DNA from: Achromobacter anxifer
GTDB taxonomy: Bacteria > Pseudomonadota > Gammaproteobacteria > Burkholderiales > Burkholderiaceae_B
Reading direction: 5' to 3'
DNA: 64,000 nucleotides
NCBI RefSeq assembly: GCF_903652925.1
Contig: NZ_CAHLAR010000004.1
Coordinates: forward strand, 62,001-126,000
The notes below the pieces were generated by a model. It searched no databases. It was not told where the DNA came from and saw nothing but the letters and a program-made list of their open reading frames with translations. The position numbers and the translations under genes were made by a program. Every line of letters starts with the position of its first letter. Positions within the stretch are counted from its first letter, which is position 1. Below are positions 1 through 8,031 of the stretch, in pieces.

Positions 1-158
1 TGCCCTTATCCGGCCTCTTGACAACGGAACCACGGATGCGGCTTACTTCGTCACCGTGGCGCCACCAAAAGCCGCTCGGCAAGAAGCGAGGGCCACCAGT
101 CGGCGGGAAATCCTTCTTAAATCGATGCAATCAAGCTTTGAAGGTTCGATAACATCCG
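1..158. other. Window edge, unresolved
   Basis: Two forward frames are open from the edge: one runs to a stop near 181 and overlaps the next gene, the other to a stop near 150. A reverse frame is open leftward from a TTG near 132. None has recognisable motifs. It may hold the end of a gene lying mostly outside the window, but I cannot choose a frame. Confidence 0.2.
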
Positions 159-710
159 ATGGATATACCGTCGCTTACTGAAACGTTCACCCATGTCCGC
201 ATCGTGCTGGCAATGGTCATCGGCCTTGGCATTACTCGCATCCTGACGGGTGTGGCCAGCTTCATCCAGCATCCGAAACGGCATAGCGTTTCGCTGCTCC
301 ATATGCTCTGGGTCGCATCCATACTGCTGGAGCTGGTGCTGTTCTGGTGGTGGGACGTCAGGCTTGCACGCGAAACCGACTGGAACTTCAGGGTTTTCCT
401 GCTTCAGATCAGCTATGCCATCGTGCTCTTCCTGGTGGCCGCGCTTCTCTTCCCGGACAACATCATCGAATATGCGGGCTATGAAGATTTCTTCATTCAA
501 CGCAGGCGCTGGTTTTTCTCGCTGCTGGCGGCAACCTGGGTCCTGGACCTGGTCAAAAGCCCAGACATCTGGAGAAGCCTCACAACGCCCTTTTTGATTC
601 AAGCATCGATCAGCGTGACGCTTTGCGTGATCGGCATAGTATGCCGACGCCGCACCGTTCAGCTTGCCGTCGTGCTGCTCTATATTTCGCGCCAAGTCTA
701 TTCAATGTGA
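159..710 (+). CDS. Small multi-pass membrane protein, function unknown
   Basis: 183 residues, dominated by hydrophobic segments at about residues 14-35, 45-65, 78-98, 118-135 and 148-180, so five or six membrane helices are likely. Charged residues cluster in the loops, for example the FIQRRR stretch near residue 112. I recognise no catalytic motif. The ATG at 159 is the first in frame, but only a weak AAGG lies upstream, so the start is uncertain. Base composition is less GC-rich than the metabolic genes to the right, consistent with accessory DNA. It could be a lone hypothetical membrane protein; no neighbour suggests a role. Confidence 0.55.
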   Translation: MDIPSLTETFTHVRIVLAMVIGLGITRILTGVASFIQHPKRHSVSLLHMLWVASILLELVLFWWWDVRLARETDWNFRVFLLQISYAIVLFLVAALLFPDNIIEYAGYEDFFIQRRRWFFSLLAATWVLDLVKSPDIWRSLTTPFLIQASISVTLCVIGIVCRRRTVQLAVVLLYISRQVYSM

Positions 711-956
711 TTGGAATGCCAAAGGCAATCCGGGGAAAAGGAGCGGCAAATAGCAAATGCCGTTTTTTCCTGCAATGGGATATGGCGCGACAACAAGACA
801 ACACTAAATGCCTGTTGGCCTTGGCCCTGCCTAGTCGGCCTTGAATAAGACTGTCGACCTTGTGGCGCAGCCAGCGAACTTTCCAGAGAAAAGATCCATC
901 GCTACAGCCAAATAAAGCCAGCCTTGTCAGGTTCGAATGCAGGTGATGCCTGTTAC

Positions 957-2012
957 CTAGGCGGCTTCTGCTCTTGCAGTGCGCTTTCTTCGCAGTTCTA
1001 CCACCTGCTCTGCGCCAACAGCCCGAGCACGCAACTGCCCACAGCCCCCATCCACATCCTGTCCCGCGCTGTTCCTCACCTTGGTCAGCACGCCACGGCT
1101 TTGCAGGGAGCGGACGATCTCGTGGATGCGCTCGGTATCTGGGCGCTGGTAATCATCCCCTTCAAGGCTATTGAAGGGAATGACGTTGAGCACCCCATAC
1201 TTGCCTTTCAGCAGACGCACGACCGCATCAAGCTCGTCGTCGCCGTCATTGATGCCCTTGAGCAGCGTCCATTGATACTGGATCGGATAGTCGGTATCGC
1301 GAGCGTATTTCTCGCCCAGTTCGATCAGTTCTTCCGGCGCAATTCTCGGCGCGCGCGGCAGCAGGTGTGCGCGCAGTTCGGCCTTGGTCGTGTGGAGCGA
1401 CAGCGCCAGCGCGGGCTTGACGCGTTGTTGCGGCAGGGCCTCGAACACGCGCAGGTCGCCCACGGTGGAGAACACCAGATTCTTGTGGCCGATATTGCCC
1501 TCTGTGCCGAGCAGGTCGATGGCTTCAAGCACGTTGTCGAGGTTGTGCGCCGGTTCACCCATACCCATGAACACGACTTTCTTTACCGCACGCTGACGCC
1601 GCGCCAGCACGACTTGGGCGAGGATTTCCATGCTCGTGACCTGGCGGATCAGGCCGCTCTTGCCGGTCATACAGAAGCGGCAGCCGACCGCGCAGCCGAC
1701 CTGGGTGGAGACGCAGAGTCCGTCGCGTGGCAACAGCACGCTTTCCACCATCTGTCCGTCGGCGAGTTCGACCAGCAAGCGCGAGCCGTCGCTGCCGGCG
1801 TGTTCGGAGCGGACACGGGCGAGGGCGTCCAGTTCCGCCGTCAAGGCGGGCACGGCATCGCGTAGCGCGAGAGGCAGAAAGTGCTCGGCGCTCCGGCGTC
1901 GCGTGCCGGTGTCGAGCGCTTGCCCTTGCAGCCAGACGCGCAGGAGCCGGCCACGATGGACGGGCAGGGCGCCGAGAGCGGCGAGGCGGTTGTCGAAGTC
2001 GGAATAGCGCAT
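957..2012 (-). CDS. RlmN/Cfr-family radical SAM RNA methyltransferase
   Basis: 351 residues. Contains the radical SAM cluster motif CX3CX2C (C107, C111, C114) within the family block LCVSTQVGCAVGCRFCMTG, followed by VFMGMGEPAHNLDNV, LSLHTTKAELR and NVIPFNSLEG. A cysteine in DGGCGQLRAR near residue 324 corresponds to the C-terminal cysteine that is methylated during catalysis in RlmN and Cfr, and E90 sits where the family has a conserved glutamate. The family adds a methyl group to C2 or C8 of A2503 in 23S rRNA (RlmN also acts on tRNA). The sequence diverges from textbook RlmN, so this may be a paralogue beside a housekeeping rlmN elsewhere. No clear ribosome binding site precedes the start. 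Confidence 0.85.
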   Translation of the reverse strand: MRYSDFDNRLAALGALPVHRGRLLRVWLQGQALDTGTRRRSAEHFLPLALRDAVPALTAELDALARVRSEHAGSDGSRLLVELADGQMVESVLLPRDGLCVSTQVGCAVGCRFCMTGKSGLIRQVTSMEILAQVVLARRQRAVKKVVFMGMGEPAHNLDNVLEAIDLLGTEGNIGHKNLVFSTVGDLRVFEALPQQRVKPALALSLHTTKAELRAHLLPRAPRIAPEELIELGEKYARDTDYPIQYQWTLLKGINDGDDELDAVVRLLKGKYGVLNVIPFNSLEGDDYQRPDTERIHEIVRSLQSRGVLTKVRNSAGQDVDGGCGQLRARAVGAEQVVELRRKRTARAEAA

Positions 2013-2064
2013 GGGGGGCGGATTTTACCCTGCGCCTGGCGAGATCCGCCGCGACTCGTCTCCC

Positions 2065-2334
2065 CTACGGACTGGGCAGGTATTGATTGACCTTGCCGGA
2101 GTCGATCAGGAGCTTTAGATATGCGGTGCCGTCCCGAATAGCGCGTGCCGGTGTGTCACGAGGCGCAAGCGGGCTGGGAATAGACCAATCGACCAGCACC
2201 AATGTCGAATATGTGACCTGGACCAGCGGGAGAAAGCCTTCGGGCAGCGTCCCGAACTGTTCCAGGCAGCGCAATGGCACGGCGCGGACCCCCAGGCGGA
2301 ATCCTTTGTGTTCGGTCAGGATGACGTCGTTCAT
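2065..2334 (-). CDS. Hypothetical protein, 89 aa
   Basis: A small soluble protein starting MNDVILTEHKGF. The ATG at 2334 was chosen because a GAGGG ribosome binding site lies about nine bases upstream; a longer reading to 2379 adds only non-conserved-looking residues. There is no signal peptide, membrane segment or recognised motif. It follows two small heat shock genes on the same strand and could share their transcript. Function unknown. Confidence 0.5.
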   Translation of the reverse strand: MNDVILTEHKGFRLGVRAVPLRCLEQFGTLPEGFLPLVQVTYSTLVLVDWSIPSPLAPRDTPARAIRDGTAYLKLLIDSGKVNQYLPSP

Positions 2335-2389
2335 GGATTGGCCCTCACAAGCCGCGGTGGCGCTACGCCACCGCGGCATGAACTACGAC

Positions 2390-2776
2390 TCACGCCACAG
2401 TCACCGGGATCTGTCGCGGCTGTGCCTCACGGATGCGAGGAACTTGGAGGGTAAGCACGCCGTACTTCAAGCTGGCGGTGATGGCATCCTTGTCAAACTC
2501 CGGCCCCAGCCTGAACGAGCGGCGAAATAATGGCTCGCGCAACTCGCCGTGGACCAGCCGGACATCCGCGGGAACTGGCACCGACGCTTCTCCTTCGATG
2601 ACCAGCATTTCCGATTCCACTTTGATATTGAGCCTGTCTTTCGTGACTCCGGGCAGGTCGGCGAGGACGGTGACGCCGGTCGCGTCCTCGAAGATGTCGA
2701 CCGCTGGCAGATTGGCGGGACGTTGCTCTTTCGAGCGGCCGTCCTGCTCGACAACGAATTCCTTGCGCTCATTCAT
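2390..2776 (-). CDS. Hsp20-family small heat shock protein
   Basis: 128 residues with one alpha-crystallin domain at about residues 24-115. Signature elements are VDIFEDATGVTVLADLPGV, the LNIKVESEMLVIEGEA strand pair, FRRSFRLG, and a GVLTLQVPR block (canonical form GVLtItlPk). Small heat shock proteins form oligomers that hold unfolding proteins in a refoldable state. The ATG has AGGAGA upstream. It is the second gene of a two-gene cluster with the Hsp20 gene at 2810-3253, with 33 bases between them, so co-transcription is likely. The short N-terminal arm and variant C-terminal tail suggest a divergent class A-like member. Confidence 0.88.
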   Translation of the reverse strand: MNERKEFVVEQDGRSKEQRPANLPAVDIFEDATGVTVLADLPGVTKDRLNIKVESEMLVIEGEASVPVPADVRLVHGELREPLFRRSFRLGPEFDKDAITASLKYGVLTLQVPRIREAQPRQIPVTVA

Positions 2777-2809
2777 GATCGTTTCTCCTGAGTAGTGCTC
2801 GGGCTTGCG

Positions 2810-3253
2810 TCACTGGATTGCGATGAGACGCGGTTTCGACGACTCCTTCTTCTTGATGGATATCAGCAGGCAGCCGTCAACGTACCGCGCCTCGACGTTG
2901 TCAGGGTCGACATCAGCGGGCAGCTCGATAACGCGCGTGAAGTCTCCCTCGGCACGCTCCCTGGCGTAGTAGCGGCCATTTTCGGGAAGGGGCGGCGTTT
3001 TCCGAGTGCCGCTGATGGTGAGCAGCCCTTTCTCCATGGACACTTTCAAGGCGTCTGGTTCGATACCGGGCACGAAGCTGACCACCATGGTGGCATCGTC
3101 GGAAACTCCGATGTTGACGGGCGGAAAACGTCCGCGTGGCATCGTTCGCAAGGTAGCCGGCAAGCCCGCGTTACGAAAGATCTGGTCCATCTGCTCCTGG
3201 ACCGCGTCAAAGAAAGACCCGACACTGCTGTCGCTGAAAGGGTAGTTAGCCAT
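2810..3253 (-). CDS. Hsp20-family small heat shock protein
   Basis: 147 residues. The N-terminal arm (MANYPFSDSSVGSFFDAVQEQ) is followed by an alpha-crystallin domain from about residue 45 to 140, with VNIGVSDDATMVVSFVPGI, LKVSMEKGLLTISGTR, FTRVIELPADVD and YVDGCLLISIKKKE. The start is well supported by GGAGG seven bases upstream. It is the first gene of the pair of small heat shock genes, which are clearly different from each other, so they may form mixed oligomers, as known for IbpA/IbpB-type pairs. No heat-shock promoter could be assigned with confidence. Confidence 0.88.
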   Translation of the reverse strand: MANYPFSDSSVGSFFDAVQEQMDQIFRNAGLPATLRTMPRGRFPPVNIGVSDDATMVVSFVPGIEPDALKVSMEKGLLTISGTRKTPPLPENGRYYARERAEGDFTRVIELPADVDPDNVEARYVDGCLLISIKKKESSKPRLIAIQ

Positions 3254-3489
3254 ATTTACCTCCAGAGCGTTTTTCCGAAGGATCGAGACTCCGCTAAGTG
3301 ACCGCCAGCGCGACCCGCACTCGATCGCTTCAATGCCGATATAGGATCCAACGATGCTGCTTCAAGACCCATTTACTTTGAATTTAATAATCGGCGTCCG
3401 GGATGGCATAGATTTTTCATAGCCCCCTGTTCGGTCCCGCTCTTTTGGCAACCAGGCTCGGCGCAATGATAAAAACATCGCGCCAATAT

Positions 3490-3594
3490 CGTCGCCGGAA
3501 CCTCGATCCGGACTTCGCCGAGAAGGTGGTAGATGTCATAGGGCTTTACATCAACAAGCGCCACGACACGGCTAGCTTGTACGCCACCTTTTAA
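3490..3594 (+). pseudogene. IS630-family transposase remnant
   Basis: The plus-strand reading frame ending at the TAA at 3592-3594 gives RRRNLDPDFAEKVVDVIGLY and then INKRHDTASLYATF. This resembles the IS630-family transposase block that usually reads DPRFVEKVRDIVGLYLNPP just before the catalytic DDE region. Only about 34 codons survive, with no start codon and no catalytic acidic residues, so it is a decayed fragment. The opposite strand has a 63-codon frame over the same bases, which I consider its shadow. The identification rests on recalled family motifs. Confidence 0.5.
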
Positions 3595-3655
3595 AAAAAG
3601 GTGTCAGACTACAAATTCGCTAGCTAAATGCTGCAAAATTCTAGTCTGACACCTT
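3585..3655. repeat. Nested inverted repeats around GGTGTCAGAC
   Basis: A perfect 14-base inverted repeat has arms AAGGTGTCAGACTA (3598-3611) and TAGTCTGACACCTT (3642-3655) with a 30-base loop. Its left arm also pairs with CACCTTTT at 3585-3592 (spacer AAA), so two mutually exclusive hairpins can form. GGTGTCAGAC-type hairpins occur near REP-associated transposases and small mobile repeats, which fits the adjacent transposase debris. Its identity as a mobile repeat is inference. Confidence 0.6.
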
Positions 3656-4290
3656 ATCTCGCAAATTTGGAATACCGAGCTTTGGATTTTGCCAATTATC
3701 AGGCTATGCGAGCCGCTTCTTTAGGTCTAGATTGGCACCGCGACCTTGTGAGTTTTCTCGGCAGGCCACGCGGAGATTTTCACGGCTTGCTATGCCGCAA
3801 GGATCGTCAGTTGGGCTTCGTTGGTGCCATGCCTGGCGATCGGCGGAATCGGCTGCATTCGTGCACTAGTAGAGCCGTCGAAGGTTGGTAACTGTACACA
3901 ATGATGTGGCCCCTTAAGAGGGGTCCTCCGCTGGCTTTCGGGAGTTGAATTTGTACCAGAACCGCCCGTTGCACTCAGATATCGGCCGTTGAACCGGCGC
4001 AGCTTTGGACGGCAGCAACGGGTCGTCATCGGCCGGCCGACAAGGACGGCTCTCGGTTGAAGCCGACGTTTGGAGTTTTGCCGCAACCGCCCCCGGAATG
4101 AACAGCCCTGGCCGGTGGCGGTTACGGGAAAGCTGCCACTCGCCGAGCTTTGGGCGAAACGTCACATCCGGAGCCGACGGCGGTCTGGCGGGTTTGGGGT
4201 TCACGGGACCCCGGGGCAGTCCGGTTTCATCCGGTTCGGATCATTTAATCATATCGACAATCTGGACCTGTGATCCTTGATCAGCACCGA

Positions 4291-6030
4291 TCATCCTCGC
4301 CAGTTATCGGCACGCTTTTTGAAGTCGATATTCTTCCACTCCGCTTTCCAGAGCGTAAGATATTTCACGTCACTGGATGAGGGCTCCGGGTCGCATTTCT
4401 CCACGTACACGACGCACGGCATGATGACGGCGTCCCCGATTAGAAGCGCCTCCCCTTGCTCCAGCGCGGGCATTCCCTCGGTCAAATTGCCGAGCGTATC
4501 CGGCAGTAGTCGGCGGACATAGCTTTGATCATCGGGATTAGTAAGACGCATCGCCAGGAAGTTGGAGCATTGCGAAAAAATAGTTTCTGAAATTTCAGAC
4601 GGTCGCTGGCTCGAAATCAGTAGGCTGATGCCGTATTTTCGGCCTTCTTTGGCTATGCGTTCGATAGCAGCCAGTGAAGCCTTATAGCGCGCAAGACCGC
4701 TCTTCGGTGCATATTTGTGCGCTTCCTCATAGACCATCAGGAATGGCTGTTCGGTTTTGCTTTCAACACGCCGGGCATAGTAGCAAAAATCGAACATTAG
4801 ACGGGAGATGAGCGAAACGGTGATGCTGAGCAGTTCAAAAGGGATGCCGCTTAGGTCGATGATGGTGACATTCGACTCACGTCCCGCGTTGTAGCCAGTG
4901 AACTGTCTGAGCACATCCTCCAAAGAAGCCTTCTTAGCCTTTTCACCGAAAATAAACCCTAACCGCGTGTTCGCGATTTTTGATCTGACCCGTCGTTCGA
5001 ACTTGTCGATTGTACCGTCGGCATACGGCCCTTTATTAATCTCACTGCGTTTTGTCGGCGCGAATTCGCGCAATTCCATACAGTAGTGTTCGATCTGGGC
5101 ATCGACGTCAGGGAAATCGATTTCCGTGTTGTCCTTGAACTTGATCAGCAAAGAATTGTCAGCGTTCTTTGTCTCTCTGGTGAGATTTCTGAACGCATTC
5201 GCGACATGATTGATCTCGTATGGAAGGGGGCTGTCAAAATTGACCTTCTCTACATCGGGATTACTGATTTTTTTGGCGACGGTAACAATCTGCCGCAGCA
5301 ACGCTTCCTGATTGTAATTGTTGTTGTCCCCTGACTCCAGAAACATGTCCTCCATCTCGTCTTCGTTTAGCAACCAATATGGCAGGACGAGATCATCGAC
5401 GGTAATGACGTTTGCTTTCGGAAACGCTGCGGCATATTCGGAATGAAGATCAAATATCAGGATATGGGAGTTGTTGAGGCCCTGATATTCGCCGGTTTTG
5501 GTTGATATGGCTTTTTGCAGAACCGACGACACACTCGATGATTTCCCCGATCCCGAAGCACCGACAACGGCAATATGTTTGTTGAAGAATCGGTCGCCGT
5601 GAACGGGCACGACGATATCACGCTGCCGAGTCAGTGAAGAAAAGCAAAAGCGGTCTTCCGCCGCATAGCAGTCTGCATAAATGGCTGCGATTTCCGCTTT
5701 CGTCGCCGGGACCACCTTCTTGGGTGGAATAGCTAATTCGTCGCCGCCACGATTGAACTTTCCATCTTTAAGAGTCCCGAGAGGATAGGCGTCGATCATA
5801 TAGACGCGCTTGTAGTCACCCCCTCCGTCGCCTTTGACCTCTTTCATTTCGATCGAAAAACTTTCTATGATGCAGATGAGCGAAACGTTTTCATTATCGG
5901 AGATTTTGAGAAAGGACCCAACGCGAAGAGATTCCCCCGCCGCCTGAAAGTTCAACAAATCGTCGACGGCCACTCGAACCTTGTTAGGGTAAACTGCGAC
6001 AACCTCGGCATTGGCGATTTCTTCAGTCAT
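4291..6030 (-). CDS. HerA-type hexameric ATPase, probable defence effector partner
   Basis: 579 residues. An N-terminal beta-rich region (about 1-85) resembles the HAS-barrel of HerA. The RecA-like core follows with Walker A GASGSGKSS at 157-165, a Walker B-like LMVYEEAHKY near residue 430, and the downstream block RIAKEGRKYGISLLISSQRPSEI that carries HerA/FtsK-type arginine and glutamine contacts. HerA proteins form DNA-translocating hexamers. Archaeal HerA works with the NurA nuclease, and bacterial relatives paired with Sir2 or DUF4297 proteins act in anti-phage defence. It starts 9 bases after the nuclease-like gene, with GAGGA upstream, so the two form an operon. AT-richer than the flanking chromosome, suggesting transfer. 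Confidence 0.88.
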   Translation of the reverse strand: MTEEIANAEVVAVYPNKVRVAVDDLLNFQAAGESLRVGSFLKISDNENVSLICIIESFSIEMKEVKGDGGGDYKRVYMIDAYPLGTLKDGKFNRGGDELAIPPKKVVPATKAEIAAIYADCYAAEDRFCFSSLTRQRDIVVPVHGDRFFNKHIAVVGASGSGKSSSVSSVLQKAISTKTGEYQGLNNSHILIFDLHSEYAAAFPKANVITVDDLVLPYWLLNEDEMEDMFLESGDNNNYNQEALLRQIVTVAKKISNPDVEKVNFDSPLPYEINHVANAFRNLTRETKNADNSLLIKFKDNTEIDFPDVDAQIEHYCMELREFAPTKRSEINKGPYADGTIDKFERRVRSKIANTRLGFIFGEKAKKASLEDVLRQFTGYNAGRESNVTIIDLSGIPFELLSITVSLISRLMFDFCYYARRVESKTEQPFLMVYEEAHKYAPKSGLARYKASLAAIERIAKEGRKYGISLLISSQRPSEISETIFSQCSNFLAMRLTNPDDQSYVRRLLPDTLGNLTEGMPALEQGEALLIGDAVIMPCVVYVEKCDPEPSSSDVKYLTLWKAEWKNIDFKKRADNWRG

Positions 6031-6039
6031 TTTACGTCC

Positions 6040-7290
6040 TCAGATAATTTTCTGGATTGTGGTGATGCCGCTGACGGGGATCGAATACATCCGAATCTTT
6101 GGGCACGGCATAGCCATGGTCGCAGGGCGTTCAAGGAAGAAGTCATAGATATGGCACAACTTCCGTCCCATCCCATCGAGGACCGCCCGCAACTGGATTT
6201 CGTCGTCGACAAAACGAATCTCGATCTGGTGCTCTTGGGTTTGCAAGCTATGGACGTGATCGATGCGGAATGGTGACCCGCGATATGGGAAGCCGTCTAC
6301 GAAAACTGTTCCAGTATCGAAAAGCTCGTTCTTTACTTGCGTGATAAGTTTTTCATCCGCGCCGCGTAGCAGGATGAATGGCGCATAGCGGTCGGAGTTC
6401 TGGATGCGGCGCTTCTTAGCCGAACTCCAGTTGTTGCCGATTGCCCTGAGTTGGTCGCAGACAACAGAACAGTCTGTTGCCGCATCGCATTCAATGATGA
6501 AAGCGCGGACGATTCCTGCGCCGTTTGTGGGCGAGAAATACAGGCGTTTCATATGCTTCGCATATTCGGTTGCCTCCTTCTCTCGGAGAAGCCAACGATT
6601 ATGGACAGCCTGGGTGCCCTTGAGCACTTCCTGCAGATCACGACGGGTAGTCTTGCGAGCGTTGTGGTCTTTTTTTGTGGCTAGTGTCGCAATGTAATCG
6701 AAGGCTATTGGATAGTGAAAGCCTTCGGCCTCAAACGCTGAGACGCATTGACTCTTCCGTATTTCCTCGATGACGATGCTGCGATGTTCAGAAAATTCCG
6801 TCGAAATTTTTATACTGAAGTTTTTACAGAACGCCCCAATCAATTCATCAGGCGCTGCCGCTCCGTCGAGTAGAGACTTCTTCTCGTATGTTTTCGTACC
6901 GTCAGCAGTCTTCACTTCCTTCCGGTATTCCATCACCGATTTAAATCGCTCGACGGAAAGCTCACCAATATCGATTTTAACTTCTGAAAAGTGCCCGTAC
7001 AGCAGATACTTTCGGCCTGCCCGTTGTGTCTCTTCGAGCCCATGGAAATGAACAAAGAGCTTATGTAGGGGATCACGCAGTACCGATTCTGTCAGGTTCT
7101 GCTCCGCGTAGTATTTTACTTGGCCGTAAATTACGCCTTCATCGGTGTAGCGATCGAAATCTTCAATGCCCTCGATAACGACGTCATCGTCCAGGTCCGC
7201 CTTCAGGATTTCGAGCAAGGTAGCGTCGATTTGGTAAAAATACCCTCTGATCGAAGCTGTCGCTTCGCGTTTCTTGTCTACCTCCAGCAT
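6040..7290 (-). CDS. DUF4297/Cap4-like nuclease partner of HerA
   Basis: 416 residues. The N-terminus carries the pattern seen in DUF4297 and Cap4 endonucleases: RGYFYQ (15-20), an acidic pair E40 and E43-D44, and QVK at 57-59, which fit the E/D...QxK variant of the PD-(D/E)XK nuclease fold. The remaining residues, about 100-416, have no motif I recognise and are probably the recognition or HerA-binding part. The ATG at 7290 is preceded by GGAGG, so the start is firm. It is the first gene of a two-gene operon with the HerA ATPase. DUF4297-HerA pairs are known anti-phage systems that degrade DNA on infection. I assign this by motif and context; a nuclease of another REase-like subfamily is possible. 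Confidence 0.7.
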   Translation of the reverse strand: MLEVDKKREATASIRGYFYQIDATLLEILKADLDDDVVIEGIEDFDRYTDEGVIYGQVKYYAEQNLTESVLRDPLHKLFVHFHGLEETQRAGRKYLLYGHFSEVKIDIGELSVERFKSVMEYRKEVKTADGTKTYEKKSLLDGAAAPDELIGAFCKNFSIKISTEFSEHRSIVIEEIRKSQCVSAFEAEGFHYPIAFDYIATLATKKDHNARKTTRRDLQEVLKGTQAVHNRWLLREKEATEYAKHMKRLYFSPTNGAGIVRAFIIECDAATDCSVVCDQLRAIGNNWSSAKKRRIQNSDRYAPFILLRGADEKLITQVKNELFDTGTVFVDGFPYRGSPFRIDHVHSLQTQEHQIEIRFVDDEIQLRAVLDGMGRKLCHIYDFFLERPATMAMPCPKIRMYSIPVSGITTIQKII

Positions 7291-7537
7291 CCGAGCCTCC
7301 GAATCAATCTCTGATTGGCATTATAGGGAAGAGCAAGCGAAGAGTGCGAGTGAGCATATTTGCGCTGACGGGACTGGCCTGATGTCGTGAAGGCGTCGAT
7401 TTTGGCCGAGAGCTTCTCGGGTGGCGAGACGATCAGCGTGGAGGCGCGTCGGCCGTGCGTAGCCGATTCGCTGTTGCATTAATACAACCGGGACGTTGAA
7501 AATTTGACAAGAATGTTAACTGATAATTGGGGTGCCG

Positions 7538-7559
7538 ATGGCCTCGGATGCCATTTTTT
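7538..7559 (+). terminator. Possible rho-independent terminator
   Basis: ATGGC and GCCAT pair around a seven-base loop and are followed by a run of T at 7554-7559. No gene ends just upstream on this strand, so it would end either an unseen small RNA or nothing. The stem is short, so confidence is low. Confidence 0.3.
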
Positions 7560-7917
7560 AGCGTGTTCGGAAAACCACCGTTTGATGGACACATTCCGAG
7601 CTGCACGTAAGCCTGCAAGCGAATAACAAGAAGTTGACCATGAGTGGAAAGAAAGCCGAGCACTCGTTTTCAAACTGCGCGCCTGCCGTGCCTCCGCACC
7701 GCTCGGTTCCCCTGATGGGTAGTCGACCTTGAACTTGGGGCATAACCACGTGTGGTCGTGGCCTCCGTATGGCTACTTCCGACTCGTGAGCGGTCATAGC
7801 AAACCGTTTCCCCCCCATTGACCGCAATGGGTCGAAACCGGTCTCTCAATGTGTGAGACTCAGTATCTTCACACCGCAGCGGAATTGCCACTCTTGTGGC
7901 TCCCGCCCGCTGTCCAT

Positions 7918-8020
7918 GCGGTAGACTCTTCGTCCGCTACCCCCATCGGTAGTCCGGTTTGGAAGCCGGAAAGCTATAGGCGGACAGTCGCAACGCATGC
8001 GACTTGACCCACCCCTATAG
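7918..8020 (+). promoter_or_regulatory. Structured leader of the 110-aa ORF
   Basis: Between 7918 and the start codon at 8032 several hairpins can form. GGTAG (7920-7924) and GGTAG (7948-7952) can each pair with the single CTACC at 7937-7941, so they are alternatives. TCCGG/CCGGA (7953-7970) closes a loop containing GGA, and AGTCGC/GCGACT (7986-8004) closes a seven-base loop. The ribosome binding site CCTATAGGAGG follows, and CTATAGG also occurs at 7974-7980. This arrangement suggests RNA-level control, possibly by a GGA-binding protein of the CsrA/RsmA type; that is inference. Confidence 0.45.
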
Positions 8021-8031
8021 GAGGCAGCCCC

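Larger units (their letters stand above)
3254..4290. other. Long region with no intact gene; insertion-sequence debris
   Basis: About one kilobase separates the Hsp20 pair from the HerA gene. It holds the IS630-type fragment and nested inverted repeats described separately, a GGCCCCT/AGGGGTC hairpin near 3908-3926, and otherwise short open frames with no family features. It reads as decayed mobile DNA at the edge of an acquired segment. Confidence 0.5.
7291..8031. other. Non-coding stretch; no gene seen in most of it
   Basis: About 740 bases between the nuclease gene and a small ORF. Short open frames lack family features. The first half may be the border of the acquired segment. The last 115 bases form the structured leader listed separately, and a terminator-like hairpin lies at 7538-7559. 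Confidence 0.45.

Noticed and set aside
924-1865. Long open frame opposite the RlmN-like gene
   Set aside because: It is the antisense frame of a clearly conserved radical SAM gene, with the His/Gln/Arg-rich composition usual for such shadows.
3628-3891. An 87-codon plus-strand frame beginning in the GGTGTCAGAC hairpin
   Set aside because: Its start lies inside the inverted repeat loop, there is no ribosome site, and it has no family feature.
3914-4204. A 96-codon minus-strand frame between the IS remnant and HerA
   Set aside because: No ribosome site, Arg/Pro/Ser-rich composition typical of read-through of GC-rich DNA, and a comparable frame on the other strand; no recognised domain.
4291-7290. 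NurA/HerA DNA-repair pair
   Set aside because: The partner protein lacks NurA features and instead shows the DUF4297-like RGYFYQ...QVK pattern, so a defence role fits better than repair.
7504-7527. TTGACA followed by GATAAT as a promoter
   Set aside because: The spacing is only about 12 bases, too short for a sigma-70 promoter.
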